A stretch of DNA of 64,000 bases from Nipponacmea schrenckii. Its lineage: Eukaryota > Mollusca > Gastropoda > Lottiidae. The notes beneath the pieces were generated by a model. It was not told the origin of the DNA. It saw nothing but the letters and a program-made list of their open reading frames with translations, and did no database searches. The stretch is taken from assembly GCA_030562195.1 (NCBI GenBank), contig CM060202.1, positions 10,354,001-10,418,000 on the forward strand, read 5' to 3'. Below are positions 1-13,000 of this stretch, piece by piece. Made by a program: the position numbers and the translations under genes. Position 1 is the stretch's first letter. Every line of letters begins with the position of its first letter.

Positions 1-3000
1 GTTTGAAATCTTATTGAACATTTTTAAGATTAAAAGATTTCATTAGAAGTCAAGAATTTCTTAAATTATTAATTCCAAACTCTTTTAAGGATAAAATGGT
101 TCTTGGACATGAAAGAGAAGCGTAATGGGATAATGCCGATAAGTGTTACAAAGCACAATATACTCGCAAAGCTTCAGATATTTTACCTTTCAGACAGTAG
201 TTGTTGAGAAGTTTAGTATGAATAATTGTTATTCAATCTCTAAGTAAATTAACTTGATAATCAAGTCTATTGACTGTTTCATTAGCTGTGATTATCCAGA
301 CAAAGCATCTTTGATGATTGTCCAGACTTGGAAATTATTATAAATGCTGATTTGTGGGAATTCTGAAGACTAGTGTATGATTATATTTATATACCTAGAC
401 AAAGGTTAACTTTACGTCTGGTTAAATGAATAGCAGAAATTGTCTTCTGTCCTTTGATGAAATTGACGTCTGCCAGATCTGATGACAATGCCACAATTAT
501 AATCAAGACACAAATGAGACAAGGAATGTACTAGCGTTAAATTCTCACTTCAGAAACTCATACAAAAAAACTTCAAACTTGATATAGGGCCTAAGGTTTC
601 AATGATGGCTATTAAAAACCAAAAGCCAACACAAAAAAAAACATATACATCTACAGTATTCAATATGACAAACACAGTTCTTTTTAGGTAAAACAAAGGG
701 TTTTTAACTTTTTCTTCAAAGAGTTAGACTAAATGGTGGGCCAATGCCAAACATTTTTAATTTGTACAAAACTTAAAGAAACACAGAACCGCCTTGGGGA
801 GACATCAACAAATAATTTTCAATGACACAGCTTACATGTCAAATATACATTCATAACAAAAAGAGGCACAGTGGTAGAATTATTGTATTTCAGAAGCAGT
901 GAGGAAGGTTTTTGAGTGATTTCTCATTAGTTACTTTAAGCTAAATGATGTATAATTATATAAAAACATTAGAAGAGATAAACTAATTTAGATTGAAGTT
1001 ATCAAATCAACTAATATGATATTAATGTAGTTAAAGTTCACACCACTGGAACTCTCATAACTGTTTGCAATATTTCTTTAATAATCAACCTCTGATGACA
1101 TTTAGCTCAGTTAGATTCCGTAATGACATTTAAATAACTTTTAATTTGATAGTTCTGATAAAAACTACAAGAGCAATGTATTCTACAATAACACTCTCAT
1201 AAAATCTAACAGTTTCCCCAAATTCATTTAGAAAATGTTCAACCAAGAACTTTTTTTTTATATCAAACCAAAGTGTTGATGGATTTGATCCTTAAATAGC
1301 TTAAATTTGTTAGTAGTGAAGGTTCTTCCTTTTGGAAATGATTAAATAGGGGCTGCTATTTAAATTATTCTTTTCAAGTAGCAATAAACATAAATCAGCC
1401 AACTCTCTTTTCATTACAAAATTTCCTTTAAGCACAATGCATTCTGTAGCCAATCTTAAAGATTTAAGACTAAAGAAAATAAGAATGTGATCTCAATTAT
1501 ATTTCAGTTTGCAACTAAATTTTGGTCACCAAATTCCACACAAAAAAGCACAAGTTGCAAACACTAGAAATTGAATCATGCATCAAACTTCTTTGACGCC
1601 AAGCAATTGACAATCCCACCGCCATTATAATACCCTTATAATCTAAAAAACTTTCAAATCCTTCTCCTTGTTGTTAATTGCCTTTTATTGTAACGGAAAA
1701 CTAAAAAGGAATTTGTGGTGGACACAAAATAAATTCCTTAAAAACAATTGATCAAATAAAAAGTGACATTTGGCCAACATGTGAACGACATTCTAGACAT
1801 TTTAAACCGCTCTCTAATTAGCAAAAATATCAAATTTAGACAAAAAATACAAGAAAAGGCAATTAGTTCAAAGACCCACATCAATAGGCCCTGATAAAAC
1901 TAGAAAATTTCATCTAAAATGTGACAAAAAAATGAAACACGAAACATAATTGTCATTTGTTAAAACTTAGAAGTCATTTTGAATAACTGTGGAATTAGAC
2001 ATTCATTATTAAAATGTCTGTAATTTTCACCACATTTTCTCTTGATTAATTTAATTACAAGAGACAAGAAAAAGTGTTTAATTTAGACAATTCTGACAAA
2101 TATTGATAAATGACTTCTATGGCACAATATTGTTTCCGCAAGTAAAGACTTCACTGATATAAAAAAAAAAACAGAGCGTTTAAAAAGGGAACATTTAAAT
2201 TATTATTGACACTGAAGCCAGTCTCAATAAACCTGCAGTTATATGCTGATTTTAGTGAAATGTGGAAAAACCTTGAAAGCATTGCAATCAGTTGTGTAAT
2301 TGTTTATGTCAATAATAATAATGCAGCGGAAATGAAGAGCCGAATGCAGCATGTTACCACAGTGTATTTAAAAGTGAAGCCATTGACATTACAAGAATGG
2401 AATGAAGAGATGTAAATACCCTGAATGACATCTAATGATGAAGACTTGCAGGTAGTTCACATATCAAATAATAAGGGATTCTAGATAAATACTAACAGAA
2501 TCTTCCTCAGCATCTTTCAATAAAAAAAATTAATCAGTTCTTGTGTTTGAAAATGCACCTTGCTAAAATTGTTAAATTCACTGAAAATGAGACTTCATGA
2601 TGTACAATTACATATTGTGGTTCTATGAGAATGCTATTTAACCTAACTCACTCTTCCAGAATAATTAAAGTCACCTCTGGTTATCATGAATGTTGTCCGA
2701 GTAACTTGTTTACAGAATGCTTGGAGCACAGAAACTAAACTCTAAAAAATACTATCATTTTTGACTTATCATTGCCATTTATTTAAGTATATTTTTTGGT
2801 TATTGGAAAGTTATTTCTCAAAAATTTGGCATTTTTTTTGCCGTTTCAATGTATTTATTGATTAACAATATTAATTTCAGTGCAAATTCCTTAGAATTAG
2901 TTTACAGAAAATATATGATTATGATAATCTTATAAAAAATTCCAAGCCCATTGTAGAGTAATATAAATTGACTTTTTAGCATAATAACAATAAAAATTTT

Positions 3001-4898
3001 TTAAGAACACTACTTCAACACTGTGCCAGTTCCTACTTTTGAAAAGTAACCAACTACTTTTCAACCAACCAAACAACTAACAATAGTACAGTATAAATGT
3101 AAAACAATACAAATCATTAGGAATTCCATTCAGACTTAATAAACTACCAAAGATAAAAACCTGTTCAATAAAACAACATTTAACCAAGATCTTTCCAAAC
3201 TGTTTTTCTGGGTAATAAACTTCTTTCGGAGTTTAATCTCTGACTTTTATAGAACCATTAAAACATTAAAAACCTAAAACTCAACTGATGCTATTCTAGA
3301 GGTTAAAATGAGTGGAAAAGGAAGATATCGTGATGAGATTTGTGAAGAAATGTAACTGATAACTGGATATTGATTCTAGTAGGATGAGTTTGAAGATGAT
3401 AACTTAACAATTAAACACTGACATCTTGACCATTAACTTAAGTTAATCTGTTAGATAATAGTACCCTATCAACCAACTACATACACTGTCTTAAGATAAC
3501 GGCCATTTTTTTATGGAGTTTTTTCTATCCATTATATGTTTCATAAGACTTCTACTCATTGTTCTTTTCAAAGTTTTGATTCAGTGCGATGCAAGGTTTA
3601 TGTCCATTTTGGGTTTCAAAACTGCATGACCACAAAACACCAAGACTGTTCAGGATGCATTATGGGAGTAAAGGTTGGATGAACTTGGTAAAGGCAGTGG
3701 TGACAGTTCCACCAGTCATTTTGCAGTAGTTCAGGGGTTTGGAAACCATGGCAGGATATGGCTGTACCAAATGTACAAGTCTTTCTAGCCAATATTTTAA
3801 ACTGAGTTGCAGATTCATGGAATTGATTTCTGAGGCCAGTTATTGGTAAATATTCCCTGATGGCACCACACTTCCTGATTTCTATAATTTTATCAGGAAT
3901 TAATTAATTGAATACCATAACTTGAGATCAACATTTCTCAAATTTAATCATTTATTTTTAGAAAAAATAACTGTAAAGATCAGCGAGTCCATTTTCTGTC
4001 GCTTTAGAATATGAAATAGCATTAATTGCTTAGTTGCAATATCCTCATCTTCTAGCTTTTCACAATGTTACTGTTAAGTCAGTATGACAAAAACATGCAG
4101 CTTTAAGAGTGCTGGACATAAGGACTTCTGAATTCTCAACCCAGAAATGTAATTAACAAATAACTTTACACTATCTGTAGACAGTTACTGAAATAATACT
4201 GACTATTCTCTATTGGTACAGACACTATCAATAGTCTGACTAATATGTCATATTATAATTACAAACCTAACAATACATCATTGGATTATAGAATTAAATA
4301 TTAATAGATTTCATTAACTCAGTATAATAATAAACTAAATATTGACAAAAAATATCGATAAAATACATTGTAGAATAAAATTAGATTTGCTGAATTGTCA
4401 ATCTATTATCTTTGATCTCTCTATATTGATAAATCACCACATTCTATTCTCTATTAATACAAGCATGCTGATATTGTTGTAAAAGCTTTGAATATCAGAA
4501 TGTCTGCATGGTGCTTCAGTACATATTCCTGAAATTCTATAGATGTTTTATGTTTAAAATGACAAAGAAAATAGAATTTCATACTTCTAAAGAATCACTC
4601 TGAAACATACAAAATCTTTTTTAATGAATATTACAATTAAAATTCATCATTTTACCAAATTCTTTCTGTGATTAGCAGATGAGCTTTGTGTTATTAGTTG
4701 ATGCTATAAATGATATTTGAACAGATTGTTTGGTTGCAAACTGAAATTGAACCTATTGATGACATATTCATAATTTTAGTCCTCTATCTTCAAATAATGA
4801 TTTGAAGTAGGAACTGAATGCAGACAAAATGTATTGAATCTTTCTTTCTTTTGACATATCATCTATTGTCTTACACAGTCTCAGATGGAAGACTGGGC

Positions 4899-4950
4899 AG
4901 AAGGTACTGGACAGAAGGTACTAGAGAGAAGGTACTGGGCAGAAGGTACT
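4899..4950. repeat. Short minisatellite, 14-bp unit, about 3.7 copies
   Basis: Units beginning AGAAGGTACT follow one another every 14 bases (AGAAGGTACTGGAC, AGAAGGTACTAGAG, AGAAGGTACTGGGC, then a partial unit). The last four bases of each unit vary. Confidence 0.85.
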
Positions 4951-7900
4951 TATTTCTTCCGTACACACCCAGCTGTCAATCATTTGAACAGCTTGAAATA
5001 ATGTCAACATTATTCATTTAGTTGGCTTGTAGACTCAGGAATTTGCAACTTTTCTTCTGGTGATTGAAATTTACTCGATGGTCTGCCTTTAAGATAGAGC
5101 ACACATCATTAGGAATAAAATTATAAGTTAGGGTAATAACATGATGGAATAAGACAAACTATTGTGGACTTAACAGAGAACTAATGAAGTTGTAATATAC
5201 CAAGATTTTCTCTAATTATATACTTTTATAGAAGATAAATTGATTGACATGGAAAAGGTGTGATTTTATAATTACGCCAAAAAAAAATAATGACAACTAT
5301 TTTTTCTTCACAAAGTAGCCAGAGGGTTTTAAGAACAAAATACCTACTTTAGCTTCACTAGTTAAAAAAAATAAATGAACCAAAAAGATAATCATTACTG
5401 TTATGTATGGAAGAGATATTTGGTATTAAAGTCTTATTATCTTGTAAGTCATAATAACGGAATTCTGACAGGTGCTGTGTAATATTGACATGGAAGCATT
5501 TTGCTATATTGATAATTCAGCAGGAGACAACTATATGTGAGGTTCCAAGTTGCCCTGCTGCATGTGTTCCAACATTTCACTGCCACAAGACCTGTATGTC
5601 GCTGTTAAATGTTGATATTTTGTTTATGTACCAATTTATGGTTTAATATGTTTCAATTTTATTGCATCATTGTTTTATATTAGAGTTGTTGTATTACTTT
5701 TATCATATTCAGGTGCTATATACCCATTTTCTTGCTGATGCACCTAATACATTTCATTTCATTCTGATAATGTTGTAAAATTGTCAGATTTGGCTTTATT
5801 TAGCGTGAAACTACCTTAGCAACTGTTTAATTCAAATTTAACATGAAAGTAACCTTGAGTAAGTACCTACACATTGTCTTGAATTTGTCCAGTTAATGAC
5901 TCTCTTTGTAATCTTGACAATTGATCAAAGAGACAGAAAAAAGGTGTTAAAGACATAATGACAGAACAAATGGAAGCGTGAAACAGGTGCATGTATTCTG
6001 TTGTTTCTAGAGAATACATAGAAAAGGTGTGAAAATCTAATTAGAAAGAAAGAGACCAAGCATCCTATTAAAACTAATTATATTATCGATATGCTAGTTC
6101 ACACCATTCTTATTGTACTGAAGACAATAACTCATAGAAAAAGTGTGGAATATGAATATACTTTAGTAACAAAAGTGTAAATATTACAACTTTGCGGAAG
6201 TTTACTTTATTACCAATTGACTTGTACTTTGAACCTCAAGCAGTTGGTTATTGAGTAAAATAATGCTAATTTACTAATAAGCCAACAAACATTGACTTCT
6301 GCTCCTAATGAGTCTAATTGAGACAATCTTGGAAGAAGGGTTACGGAAACCAAATAAAGGCATATCTTAATGTACATTAAATTCTTTAACCAGAATTTTG
6401 GTTATGGTTGCTATTTTTCAATTTTCTATCATCAGCTTAACAATATTTTACTTTTTATAGTAACAATTGTTGTATTTTCGACATATTCTAATCATAACGA
6501 AATTATGGCTAACTTATAAATTGATTTTCCTTTTTTATCCTGACAAATGATCAGATTAAAACAATATAACTGTCTGAAGTGTATATTAACATTTCATGTC
6601 ATAACCATTGGACTTAATGTTATTTCGAAACAGTTTAAGTTAGGTGCTACAATATGAGACTATTTCTATTGAAGTATCTTTGAAATTATTCAATATTTAA
6701 ACATAACTTTAATACAATCTAGGGATTCATGTCATTTGGTGAAGAAGTTAAAATCTTTAAAGGGGGGGGGGAGGAGTTTAAATCAGATCCTCAAACCAGG
6801 ATATATTTGGAAAGAGAGAAAGATATATTCCAGTTGAGCCACACCATCATTATCTCCTTAAACAATTCACATCACATCTGTGGTTCCATCAAAATAAACA
6901 AAAACTATCCTAGACTAGATGAGCAACCAAAAGGGTCACAAGTGATAATAATAAGAAAGTTATAAAAAAAATTTCCAAAAAAAAGAGGCTAATTAAATCT
7001 AAATCTACTCCAAAAAACAACAGAAAAATTGGTATCAGACGATGGAATGGAGGGAGGACTTTACAAATCCTGCAATGGGCATCTTCTGCCATGGACATAA
7101 AATGGCATTTTCTCTCTTCTGTCATGTTACATGACTGATAACAGTTCAGTTTAATTGTATTCATTTTGCAAATTCACATGCAAACCAATGTGTACTAGAA
7201 ATAGAAATTAAATAAGGTAATGATAGGTCTAGAAAGAGTTGACAGGAGAACAAGAAACGTCATTACAAGATGTTCTCATTACGATGACATGTTTTGATAA
7301 GTGTTCAGGGATACGTAATTAAGTCATCCTCTTCAGATATTCTGTAGGAAACTTATGTCAAAACATCAGATGATCAAATCACAGTCATCAGTGCTGCACT
7401 CTCTGTCCATCCGGTCAAGACTTCATTAGTCCAGTCAATATAAACTCAATAAATCAGCTGTTATTGGGTCAGTGATAGAAATATACCATATTTGTTTGAC
7501 CTAGGACCACCAGGTCAGAATATTGACTTTTAGATCTCTAACAGAATTAGTTGTTCTTTCTTATTTTGATCCAGAAGTAATTCCCTCAAAAATACCTCAC
7601 AGTGAAATGAAAAGATCTTGTTTTGTCATTCCACAGGAATATCAAGAAAGTTTAGATTGCTGACCCAAAGTTTTTACATATAACATTCAAACATATTTTC
7701 GAGATCATTATAAAGTAATTGTAAAGTTCCAATGATCCATCATGGTTAGGATAGAACAATCTGTAAAGCAACTTGTAAGTGTCAATTTGGCAACAAACTT
7801 GAAATGTGTGTGAGTTTTTGAACAATTTACAGTTTCTGGTATAACCTACTTAACTGGATACCATTTCCAAAACAATACAATATTATATGAGAGATAAAAG

Positions 7901-8425
7901 AAGTATTATGAAATGACCATTTACCACTATTATTGACTATATGTGGCTGAAACATTATTAACAGTCACCAAGTGACCAATTTTCAGATAATTTCCAGCTT
8001 GACCAGCAATTTTCATCTCGTCTGAAAGACCAGTCACTGATACAGACATCTGTCATGTGGAATTAGTCTCAGACTTTATCCTGGCATTACTGTGTACCTT
8101 TATAAATGTCAAAGACCTGTAGACTTTTGGAAACAGATCAAAGGATTAGAAATTGTCTTTGGTCTGGAAGATGTCTATTATAAGGTGACCATGCTGTTTC
8201 TTTACTTTGATATAATGGTAATGATAAGAATGATACTTTTAGATTAATACCAACAAAGGTGTAAGTCTGATTCTTTAACAATTATGTTTATTTTCATCAT
8301 TGATACTTTATCTTTCAAAAGGGTCAAAGGGATATTTTTAATTCTAGAAACTATATTTTCTTTCTTTACAATAATATAGAAAATAATCCTTTAGAAGAAG
8401 TTTAGTACATGTATCATTGCATATT

Positions 8426-8552
8426 AGAGACAATAATTATTATGGATAGACCTCTATCTATTTTTTAAATACAACACAGAATGTTACCTGTATGTAGTGA
8501 AACAATGTGCATTACAGAATAAATATAATATCCATTATAATTGTTGTCTTTT
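8426..8552. mobile_element. Small TIR element (MITE-like), copy 1
   Basis: The left end AGAGACAATAATTATTATGG is matched in inverted orientation by the right end, whose reverse complement reads AAAGACAACAATTATAATGG; both continue with ATA. The interior is AT-rich and noncoding. A related inverted-repeat element lies at 37630-37712. Superfamily is not assignable; a target-site duplication is not clear. Confidence 0.5.
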
Positions 8553-9923
8553 AATATAAAGAATCACTATATTTTATTCTTTGCTATTGTTAGACTGAAT
8601 CTTTAAGCTGGAGATGATGAAGACTGAGGTCAAAGAATAATAATATCTGATTATAGATGATCTTATTGATTAGTGAATTACTGGTCATTTGATGCTGATC
8701 TTTACTGGTCTAAATACACCTTCATTATCTTCTTTAATTAATCTTCTCCAATTTGTCCAGACTTTGATGAGGACTTAGAATAATGATCTTTCTCTAACTG
8801 GGTGACATCACTAGACATTGCTTCCTGCATTTTCTTGGCTTTAATTTGAAATGTAAACGGACTTAACATATGGTAAATTTGAACAAAATTGTAAGAAATA
8901 ATCTTGTTATATCAGGAATCAATTTCATATGTCTTCAATTTGTCTGTATTTGAATATATGTATCAGATGGAATTGGCAAGTCAGTGATGAGTGATCACAA
9001 AGGTGTGCTTTGGATAAAAATCCATCATAACATTTGTGTGGAAAGAGAATAATATTTGAAATACAGAGACCTCGGTATGTGAGCAGCAGTTGCATATAAA
9101 TATTTATTGGTTTTATCATACCCATTGTTTGCCTCGTGGTCTGTCAACTTTTTCATTTCTCATGTGGCTAGGTTTATTGTTAGACTGAATAAACTTAAAT
9201 TCTGAACATAAAATAAAAAGCGTTGCTTCATATAATCAATTCATAACGAGGGAACGATAATTATTATCTATCAAAAGATTTGGCTTCCAGCGTCTCTAGT
9301 TGTTTGTGACCCGGTTTTCAACTTGTCGCTTCATCGACTTATGGATAAAAATAATTATTGATGACCTCAACTGTTATTGTTTGATTAATCCACGGCAAAC
9401 ATCAAACGCTTCTTTATATCCTGGAACTCCACAGTTTAGATCAAAGCAATGTAAGCTAAATATTGAGTTGATCAACTGTAAATGACAAGAGTTCATGTTG
9501 TCCTTATCACAGTTTTCTCACGTTAGTTTGAAATACTCTAGTCTTGTAAAATGAACGAATACTTTACTGATGGAATGTTTTATGCATACAACTATTACTG
9601 AACAATCTTACAAATATCACACTTAATGAATAATTCACTGCCAGAAAATAGCTAGTAGAAATTTAATTTTTATAACCTTCAGTATTGTCATTCAAGCATC
9701 TTCAAAATCATTAAAATCTAGATGGACATTTTGTTTTGACTTCTGTTATGAATATTGGATGTATATTTTTTACCATCCTTTGATAAGGAATTATCTCAAA
9801 TGTCACACATTCAATGAATAATTCATTGACAAAATATTGCAGGTTCGGAAACTGCAAAATCCTTTATTGTTTTACTATTTTGTATTTTTCGTACTAAATT
9901 GAAATTACATTTTATGATTTCAG

Positions 9924-10029
9924 GTGTAAAATGAACAGCAAAGACAATTCTCAAGGTGTGGAACTCAGTGAAGGTGCCTATTCAAGATTGATCAATATAA
10001 AGCTTTGAGGATACACTAATACTCAAAAA
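9924..10029 (+). promoter_or_regulatory. Probable 5' UTR of the protocadherin exon, with a 25-codon uORF
   Basis: A splice-acceptor-like TTTTATGATTTCAG ends at 9923, 106 bases before the protocadherin ATG, so the large coding exon may begin at 9924. Inside it an ATG at 9931 opens a 25-codon frame closed by TGA at 10006-10008, 21 bases upstream of the main start. If the transcript includes this segment, the uORF would be expected to lower initiation at the main ATG. The acceptor and the uORF are read from sequence; their use is inferred. Confidence 0.4.
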
Positions 10030-13000
10030 ATGGAATTGATAACAAAATTTTTGCTGATCCTTGGCATGTGGTGTCTATCTACTTCTGCTCAAAATATTGC
10101 GTATACTTACACATTGAAAGAAAACCAAGAAACTGACACATTTGTGGGAAATGTAGCCAGGGATACTTTACTGTATGGGAATATAACTGAATCGGAATTC
10201 CAGAGATTAAAATTTACATTTTTCACGCAAGGAAATCCACACGCAAAACTATTCAAAATAGATGAAAAAAGCTCAACTATTCGAACTAATGCTGTTATTG
10301 ATCGTGAAGCTATATGTCCATTAGAAATATCATGTATAGTGTCCCTAGATATAGCAGTTTATATGAGAGATCGTATTCTAAATGACTATGACTTGTACAA
10401 ATTACTGAAAGTCAATGTGGTGATTGAGGATGTCAATGACAATCGGCCACAATTTCCACAACCACAAATCAGTCTAACAGTTCCCGAATCAGTGCCCACT
10501 AATCATGTTTTACTAACCAGTGGTGCAGTAGATAAAGACATGGGTGTGAATAATTCCATTCAATCATATTCTCTAATCCCTAGTGCTGGTATGTTTGGAT
10601 TAAAAGTTGTCAAAAACTGGGATGGCAGTTCCGATTTAGGGATTGTGGTGAAGCATCCTTTGGATCGTGAAACAAGAGATCAGTTTCAAGTGAAAGTTAT
10701 TGCTCAAGATGGTGGTTACCCAGTGAAAACAGGATCGGTGATAATTGACATCACAGTGACAGATGTTAATGACAATCCTCCAGTCTTCATCAATAAGACT
10801 TATCATGTATCTGTATATGAAAATTTGCCTCCGGACAGAACAGTGGTTCAACTGGTAGCTTTTGATGCTGATGAAGGCATTAACAGTAACATTGCTTACA
10901 GATTCAGCTCCAGAGTCTCAGACGCTGTGAGGAAAGCATTTGACATTGATCCATCAACTGGTAGAGTGTTTGCTATTGGTAGTATAGATTATGAACTTAC
11001 CAAACAGTATCAGTTTATGGTAGAAGCTTATGATGCTGGATCACCATCTTTGTCCTCTGGTGTTTTGGTGACAGTTGATGTGAAAGATGAGAATGACAAT
11101 GCACCACAAATAAACATTAATCTCACTCCAGAAGGTACTAAGATTTCTGAAGCTGTGGACACCAATAAGTTTGTAGCTCATGTTTCTGTAACCGACAAGG
11201 ACAGTGGGAGGAACGCAAGAGTGGAATGCTCCATGAGTGATTCTCATTTTCTTTTGGAGAACTTTTTTGACGACAGTTATAAAATAGTTCTTGGTAAAAA
11301 TTTGGATCATGAGACACAAGCTAGTCATAATGTAACAATTACGTGTAGAGATGGTGGACAAGTTCCACTAGCCAACTCTTCCTCCTTTACAGTTCATGTT
11401 CTGGATGAAAATGACAACTTTCCAGCATTCAGTAAAACTAAGTATATTGCCAGTATTATTGAGAACAATGAAATTGGGGAGGAAGTTCTTCAAGTTTCAG
11501 CTCATGATTGGGACAGTGGGGAAAATGGAAGGGTTTATTACTCAATGGAAAATAAAATCCAGAAATATTTTGCTATAGACAAACAAACTGGTATTATTAC
11601 AGCCCAAACCGTTTTAGATCGAGAAACAACACCAGAATTCCAATTTAATGTTGTAGCTACTGATTATGGAAGTAAACCCAATGCTCAATCTGTTGAAGTC
11701 GTGATTAGTGTTTTGGACCAAAATGACCAACCTCCACATTTCAAACGACCCTGGTTCTTCCTGTATGTTATGGAAAATCAGCCACCAGGAGCTGTTGCTG
11801 GAAACATCACAGCTGTAGACAATGATACAATCGCTAACAGTGAATTCCTATATTCGATTCCAATCAATTCTTGGGCTTTGGATTATTTCAGTGTTCATGC
11901 TCGAACTGGTTTAGTCACAACGAAGAAAGAATTTGATCGTGAACATAATGATCAGTTTAGTTTTACCGTTCATGTACAGGATCCACAAGTTCCTGGGTTT
12001 TCAGATAAGGCAAATGTTACTGTTTATATCTTAGATGACAATGACAATGTGCCTATTATTCAATATCCAACTGCTGAAAATTACACAGCAGAAGTGCCTT
12101 TTGAAACCTCAGTAGGAACACTGTTATCAACAATGAAAGCTTTTGACAAAGATGAGCCTGCTAATGCTCGCATAATTTACACATTAAAATCGGGAAATAA
12201 TCGGCATTTATTTAATTTAAATCGTGTGACTGGTGAATTAACGTTATCAAGACGTATTCGCCCCGATGATTCTGCATTGTATAAACTAGAAATAATGGTG
12301 TCTGATAGTGGAAACCCACCCATGTCATCCAGAACTAAATTTTATCTGAATGTTGCTGAATCCAATGGTACATTTTCATCTTTTGATGGTGAAGGTGAAA
12401 TTGACAAAAATATGGTAATCGTTGTCAGTTTAGTTGTTGTGACATTAATTTTGGGTATTGCCATAGTTACGACAATTTGTCTAATCAAACGAATTGATCG
12501 TGAACGACAACAGCAAATTGTTTTAATGAAAACACAAGAGGAGAAAATGTTTGGGGTAATTAAAAAAGACAGTTTCTCATCAGTTTCAAACCATTCAAAT
12601 GAAAATAATGAAGACTTTCCAAAGAAAAATATTCGTAAAGAAGTGAGTTTTTCACTTGAAGAAGGAGAAGATTTAAATAATACCGCATCATCCAATGCAA
12701 CCGCATTTTCTACATTTAAATCTACACCAAATCATCATTCCAACCAGGTAAGTGTATCAATGTATTTGCTATTAAATTTTTACACTATAAAAAAGCTTAG
12801 TAAATTAAGTGTTAACAGTTACAGTTATAGATATCCGATCTCAATTGGTTTATATTGCACAGCATATAAAAACAGTGAAATTTCAAAACAGAAAAAGAAT
12901 TTGAAGAATCAGTACCACCCATTAAAAACTTGCTGAACTCTGAGAATCAAGACATATATCTAATGAAACAAAGATGTGAGAAATTCCTTGTCAGTAAAAA

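Larger units (their letters stand above)
1..9900. other. AT-rich noncoding region, no supported gene
   Basis: No open reading frame here has family resemblance, a convincing ATG and splice-site support; the short frames seen start at TTG or are too short to judge. The interval holds simple A/T-rich sequence, a 14-bp minisatellite (4899-4950), a G10-type homopolymer near 6764-6773 and one small inverted-repeat element (8426-8552). It may include the promoter and first untranslated exon of the protocadherin that follows, but I cannot place a transcription start. Confidence 0.6.

Noticed and set aside
6729..7164. Overlapping 78- and 84-codon frames
   Set aside because: AT-rich low-complexity translations with no motif, including a G homopolymer; treated as chance.
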